52,443 nt of DNA from positions 1 to 52,443 of the forward strand of contig CAIMLR010000034.1 in the NCBI GenBank assembly GCA_903842345.1, written 5' to 3'. The stretch is from an uncultured Myxococcales bacterium (GTDB lineage: Bacteria > Myxococcota_A > UBA9042). Of the stretch, positions 51,708-52,443 are shown in pieces (the stretch's first letter is position 1; each line of letters opens with the position of its first letter). The position numbers and the translations under genes are program-made. The notes under the pieces were generated by a model that was not told the origin of the DNA, searched no databases, and was given only the letters and a program-made list of their open reading frames with translations.

Positions 51708-52443
51708 ATGTTTGAGCGCTCCAACAACCTGTCAGGACTCGCGCGGCGCGCACTGTTGGTTGGCGCGTGTGGGCTGGTCATGGCGTGCAGCGGCAAGGCG
51801 ACCCACGCGCCCGCCGAGGAAGTGGACGCGGTTGTGGATGTTGACCTGCCCAAGCTCGATGCCAGCGGCACCGATGCGGAGGGGGCGGATGCGCCCGACG
51901 TCGCCCCGGATACCGCGGATGCCGCAGCGGACATCGACGGCGGTTTTGAGCCGATGGGCGGCTGCTACAGCTGCCATGGCACGATTGAGAACGGCAATCC
52001 GGCGCCGCCGATCGGCACGGGCGGAGAAATCGCCACGACCCAGCTCGCCGTGGGCGCGCACCAGCAGCATCTGGCGGACAGCGCGTGGCACCGGACCGTG
52101 CAGTGCGAGGACTGCCACAAGGTGCCGACCCAGCCCAAGCACAAGAACGGCGTGATTGACTTTGCCTGGAGCGGCGTGGCGACGGCGATGGCGAGTTCAC
52201 CGACGTTTGACGAGGGCACAGCAACCTGCAGTGGCGCGTATTGCCACGGCGGCACGCTGTTTGACGCGGCTACGGCCAAGACGAAGCCGGTGTGGACGCA
52301 GGTCGACGGCACCTTCAATTCCTGTGGTGCGAGCTGCCACATGACGCCGCCGGGCGGCCCGCATCCGCAGAATCCGAAGTGCGCGGACTGCCACGACGCG
52401 GTGATCGCCAGCTTTGACCCCGCGACGCAGACCGCGACGTGGA
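51708..52443 (+). CDS. Multihaem c-type cytochrome lipoprotein, 3' end cut by window edge
   Basis: At least 245 residues, open to the window end. Signal ends CGLVMAC (C27); an Asp/Ala/Val stalk runs to about residue 80. Haem-binding motifs in order are CYSCH, CEDCH, CSGAYCH, CGASCH and CADCH, that is CX2CH, CX2CH, CX4CH, CX3CH, CX2CH. Mixed CX4CH and CX2CH spacing is known from the Geobacter-type multihaem repeat family. Several extra His (HQQH, WHR) could be distal ligands. A surface electron-transfer protein is the natural reading. AGG lies six bases before the ATG. More haem motifs may follow outside the window. Confidence 0.78.
   Translation, partial: MFERSNNLSGLARRALLVGACGLVMACSGKATHAPAEEVDAVVDVDLPKLDASGTDAEGADAPDVAPDTADAAADIDGGFEPMGGCYSCHGTIENGNPAPPIGTGGEIATTQLAVGAHQQHLADSAWHRTVQCEDCHKVPTQPKHKNGVIDFAWSGVATAMASSPTFDEGTATCSGAYCHGGTLFDAATAKTKPVWTQVDGTFNSCGASCHMTPPGGPHPQNPKCADCHDAVIASFDPATQTATW

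Overview
High-GC bacterial chromosome segment of 52.4 kb with about 38 protein genes on both strands and no RNA genes, CRISPR arrays, insertion sequences or prophage that I can see. The style points to a deltaproteobacterial (Myxococcota-like, probably uncultured) organism: about 15 lipoproteins, many with an Asp/Ala-rich stalk after the lipid-bearing cysteine and Cys-rich or MopE-like repeats, next to ordinary housekeeping genes. Phylum placement is inference from gene content, not from a marker gene.

Layout. 1-2.7 kb: edge of a minus-strand gene, a GYF/DUF898-type membrane protein, and an M23 peptidase-like protein. 2.8-10.5 kb: surface block with two Cys-rich lipoproteins on plus, and on minus a giant Cys-repeat lipoprotein followed by a secreted P-domain/tail-collar protein. 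10.0-12.6 kb (minus): two DUF4349 proteins and a small lipoprotein that repeats the C-terminal domain of the first. 12.9-19.3 kb: purine genes purS, purQ, purL and purF, interrupted by an antisense aldehyde dehydrogenase. 19.3-29.5 kb: stalked lipoproteins, a GH113-like protein, a WecB-type UDP-GlcNAc 2-epimerase, a TPR protein coupled to a formylglycine-generating-enzyme-like lipoprotein, and a DUF2334 deacetylase-like lipoprotein. 29.7-33.2 kb: an NfrB-like polysaccharide synthase with a C-terminal MshEN (c-di-GMP) domain, overlapping an NfrA-like outer-membrane protein. 33.2-38.6 kb: SDR oxidoreductase, TPR protein, Lon protease and a 55-residue membrane peptide. 38.6-43.8 kb: a somatomedin-B-like lipoprotein, a YtkA-like lipoprotein, a MOT1 anion transporter, and a lipoprotein with an internal pilin-like helix. 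43.8-48.4 kb: RamB/ScfR-type regulator divergent from malate synthase and isocitrate lyase (glyoxylate shunt). 48.5-52.4 kb: a second propeller-like lipoprotein, a rhodanese-thioredoxin lipoprotein, an alpha/beta hydrolase, and the 5' part of a multihaem cytochrome lipoprotein cut by the window edge.

Most notable: (i) an Nfr-type exopolysaccharide system (nfrB-nfrA, DUF2334 lipoprotein, wecB-like epimerase, GH113-like protein) that should be c-di-GMP-gated, with two strong tandem hairpins just before the nfrB ribosome site; (ii) a family of lipoproteins that share an acidic stalk but carry very different heads (MopE, FGE-like, somatomedin B, propeller, multihaem cytochrome); (iii) a pilin N-helix inside a lipoprotein; (iv) five TTTACA/TGTAAA elements between the glyoxylate-shunt regulator and its likely targets.
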